The notes under the pieces were generated by a model, which worked only from the letters and a program-made list of their open reading frames with translations, did no database searches and was not told where the DNA came from. 5,943 nt of DNA from Opitutus sp. GAS368 (GTDB lineage Bacteria > Verrucomicrobiota > Verrucomicrobiia > Opitutales > Opitutaceae): the NCBI GenBank assembly GCA_945861235.1, contig CAMATV010000216.1:1-5943 (forward strand), written 5' to 3'. How positions within the stretch are numbered: the first letter of the stretch is position 1; each line of letters begins with the position of its first letter. The translations under genes and the position numbers were made by a program. This document shows positions 5,237 to 5,943 of the stretch, one piece after another.

Positions 5237-5943
5237 TCACCTCATGCGGCTTTGCGCCGGTTGTTTGATGACGTTGGCACCGTGGATGCCGTCGGGATCG
5301 AGGAGCGTGTCGCGAAATATGGGACCCGTTCGATCAAGAAGGCTGCGAAGCTTTGGGGCTTGAAACTGGCTGCATCGATGGTGGACCTCACGACGCTGGA
5401 GGGCAAAGACACGCCGGGGAAGGTCGCCTCACTGTGTCAGAAGGCGTTGTGTCCGCACGATCCGGAGCTGGGTGTGCCGCAGGTGGCGGCGGTATGTGTG
5501 TATCCGGCGATGGTGAAGCACGCGCGCAAGGCGCTCGGCAGTGACACGGCCGTGCGTATCGCGTCGGTGGCAACGGCTTTCCCTTCCGGACAGGCACCGC
5601 TCAAGACGCGTCTCGCCGAGGTGAAGGCGGCGGTGGCTGACGGGGCGGACGAGATCGATATGGTGATCAACCGCGGAGCGTTTCTCTCGGGTGAGTTTGG
5701 CCTGATGCAGGACGAAATCCGGGCGGTCGTCGAAGCGTGCGGGCAGGCGACGCTCAAGGTCATCCTCGAGGTGAGTGAACTCGAAACCTACGATAACATC
5801 CGGGCGGCGTCGTTTCTCGCGATGCGCGTGATCCGCGAGGGCGATTTCATCAAGACGAGCACGGGCAAGACCTCGCTCAATGCGACGCTCGGCAACAACC
5901 AGGTGATGATCGAGGCGATCCGCGACTATTATCTCGATACTGG
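5225..5943 (+). CDS. deoC: deoxyribose-phosphate aldolase DeoC (3' end outside window)
   Basis: The frame starts at ATG 5225 and runs off the right edge after 239 complete codons. The enzyme cleaves 2-deoxy-D-ribose 5-phosphate to D-glyceraldehyde 3-phosphate and acetaldehyde in cytoplasmic deoxynucleoside catabolism (EC 4.1.2.4). Visible class I aldolase landmarks: V-D-L-T-T-L at 53-58, A-A-V-C-V-Y-P at 88-94, D-E-I-D-M-V-I-N-R at 142-150 (Asp145 matches the catalytic Asp102 of E. coli), and F-I-K-T-S-T-G-K at 208-215 (Lys210 is the Schiff-base lysine). The second lysine motif, G-F-K-P-A-G-G, would lie just past the edge. About 50 residues precede V-D-L-T-T-L, and segments such as A-F-P-S-G-Q-A-P-L-K-T-R-L-x-E and I-R-D-Y-Y-L-D-T-G place it with the longer DERA type that includes the human enzyme. 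The start is uncertain: the frame is open for over 90 codons upstream, with GTG at 5165 and 5042 in frame, but 5225 is the first ATG and gives the expected length. Confidence 0.93.
   Translation, partial: MLARSPHAALRRLFDDVGTVDAVGIEERVAKYGTRSIKKAAKLWGLKLAASMVDLTTLEGKDTPGKVASLCQKALCPHDPELGVPQVAAVCVYPAMVKHARKALGSDTAVRIASVATAFPSGQAPLKTRLAEVKAAVADGADEIDMVINRGAFLSGEFGLMQDEIRAVVEACGQATLKVILEVSELETYDNIRAASFLAMRVIREGDFIKTSTGKTSLNATLGNNQVMIEAIRDYYLDT

Noticed and set aside
5175..5363. 62-codon plus-strand frame overlapping the deoC start
   Set aside because: It ends inside deoC in another frame and has no family features; the deoC frame explains the region.
1..5943. CRISPR array, insertion sequence, tRNA, rRNA, riboswitch
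   Set aside because: No regularly spaced repeats, no transposase or terminal inverted repeats, and no recognisable cloverleaf, rRNA or riboswitch core sequence seen.

Overview
The window is about 5.9 kb of GC-rich bacterial DNA. Codon use is strongly G/C-ending. The gene set is a Gfo/Idh/MocA oxidoreductase, a ceramidase-superfamily protein, a secreted sulfatase and small exported SnoaL/DUF4440-like proteins. This mix is typical of Verrucomicrobiota, with Opitutaceae-like bacteria the best guess, or Planctomycetota. The assignment is inferred from gene content and composition, since there is no rRNA or other marker gene here.

Layout, left to right. (1) The 3' part of a Gfo/Idh/MocA-family oxidoreductase (+, to 682) ends in a very clear intrinsic terminator (695-721). 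(2) An exported neutral-ceramidase-superfamily protein (+, 755-2035) keeps the metal-binding histidines but has alanine where true ceramidases have the catalytic serine. (3) A 297-bp gap (2036-2332) carries no convincing gene but is packed with short hairpins. (4) A secreted, formylglycine-type S1 sulfatase (+, 2333-3781). (5) Converging on it from the minus strand are two tandem, clearly paralogous exported SnoaL/NTF2-like proteins (4438-4947, then 3864-4382), 55 bp apart and probably co-transcribed. (6) Upstream of them, on the minus strand, a reading frame with good coding character (4997-5236) has no usable start codon. A single-base change in a run of five G (5201-5205) would restore a 78-residue protein with a GTG start and a strong ribosome binding site. 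(7) On the plus strand from about 5225 to the window edge is a deoxyribose-phosphate aldolase (deoC) of the longer type that includes human DERA, cut off at its 3' end.

The genes do not form one obvious pathway. The first three are an assortment often seen in polymer-degrading Verrucomicrobiota/Planctomycetota: two exported hydrolase-type proteins and a sugar-oxidoreductase-like protein. deoC belongs to deoxynucleoside catabolism, and its partners would lie beyond the right edge. The tandem paralogs are an uncharacterised exported pair. I see no phage, transposon, CRISPR array, tRNA or rRNA, and no clear new multi-gene system. The best leads are the serine-less ceramidase homologue, the apparently frameshifted small gene in front of the paralog pair, and the paralog pair itself.
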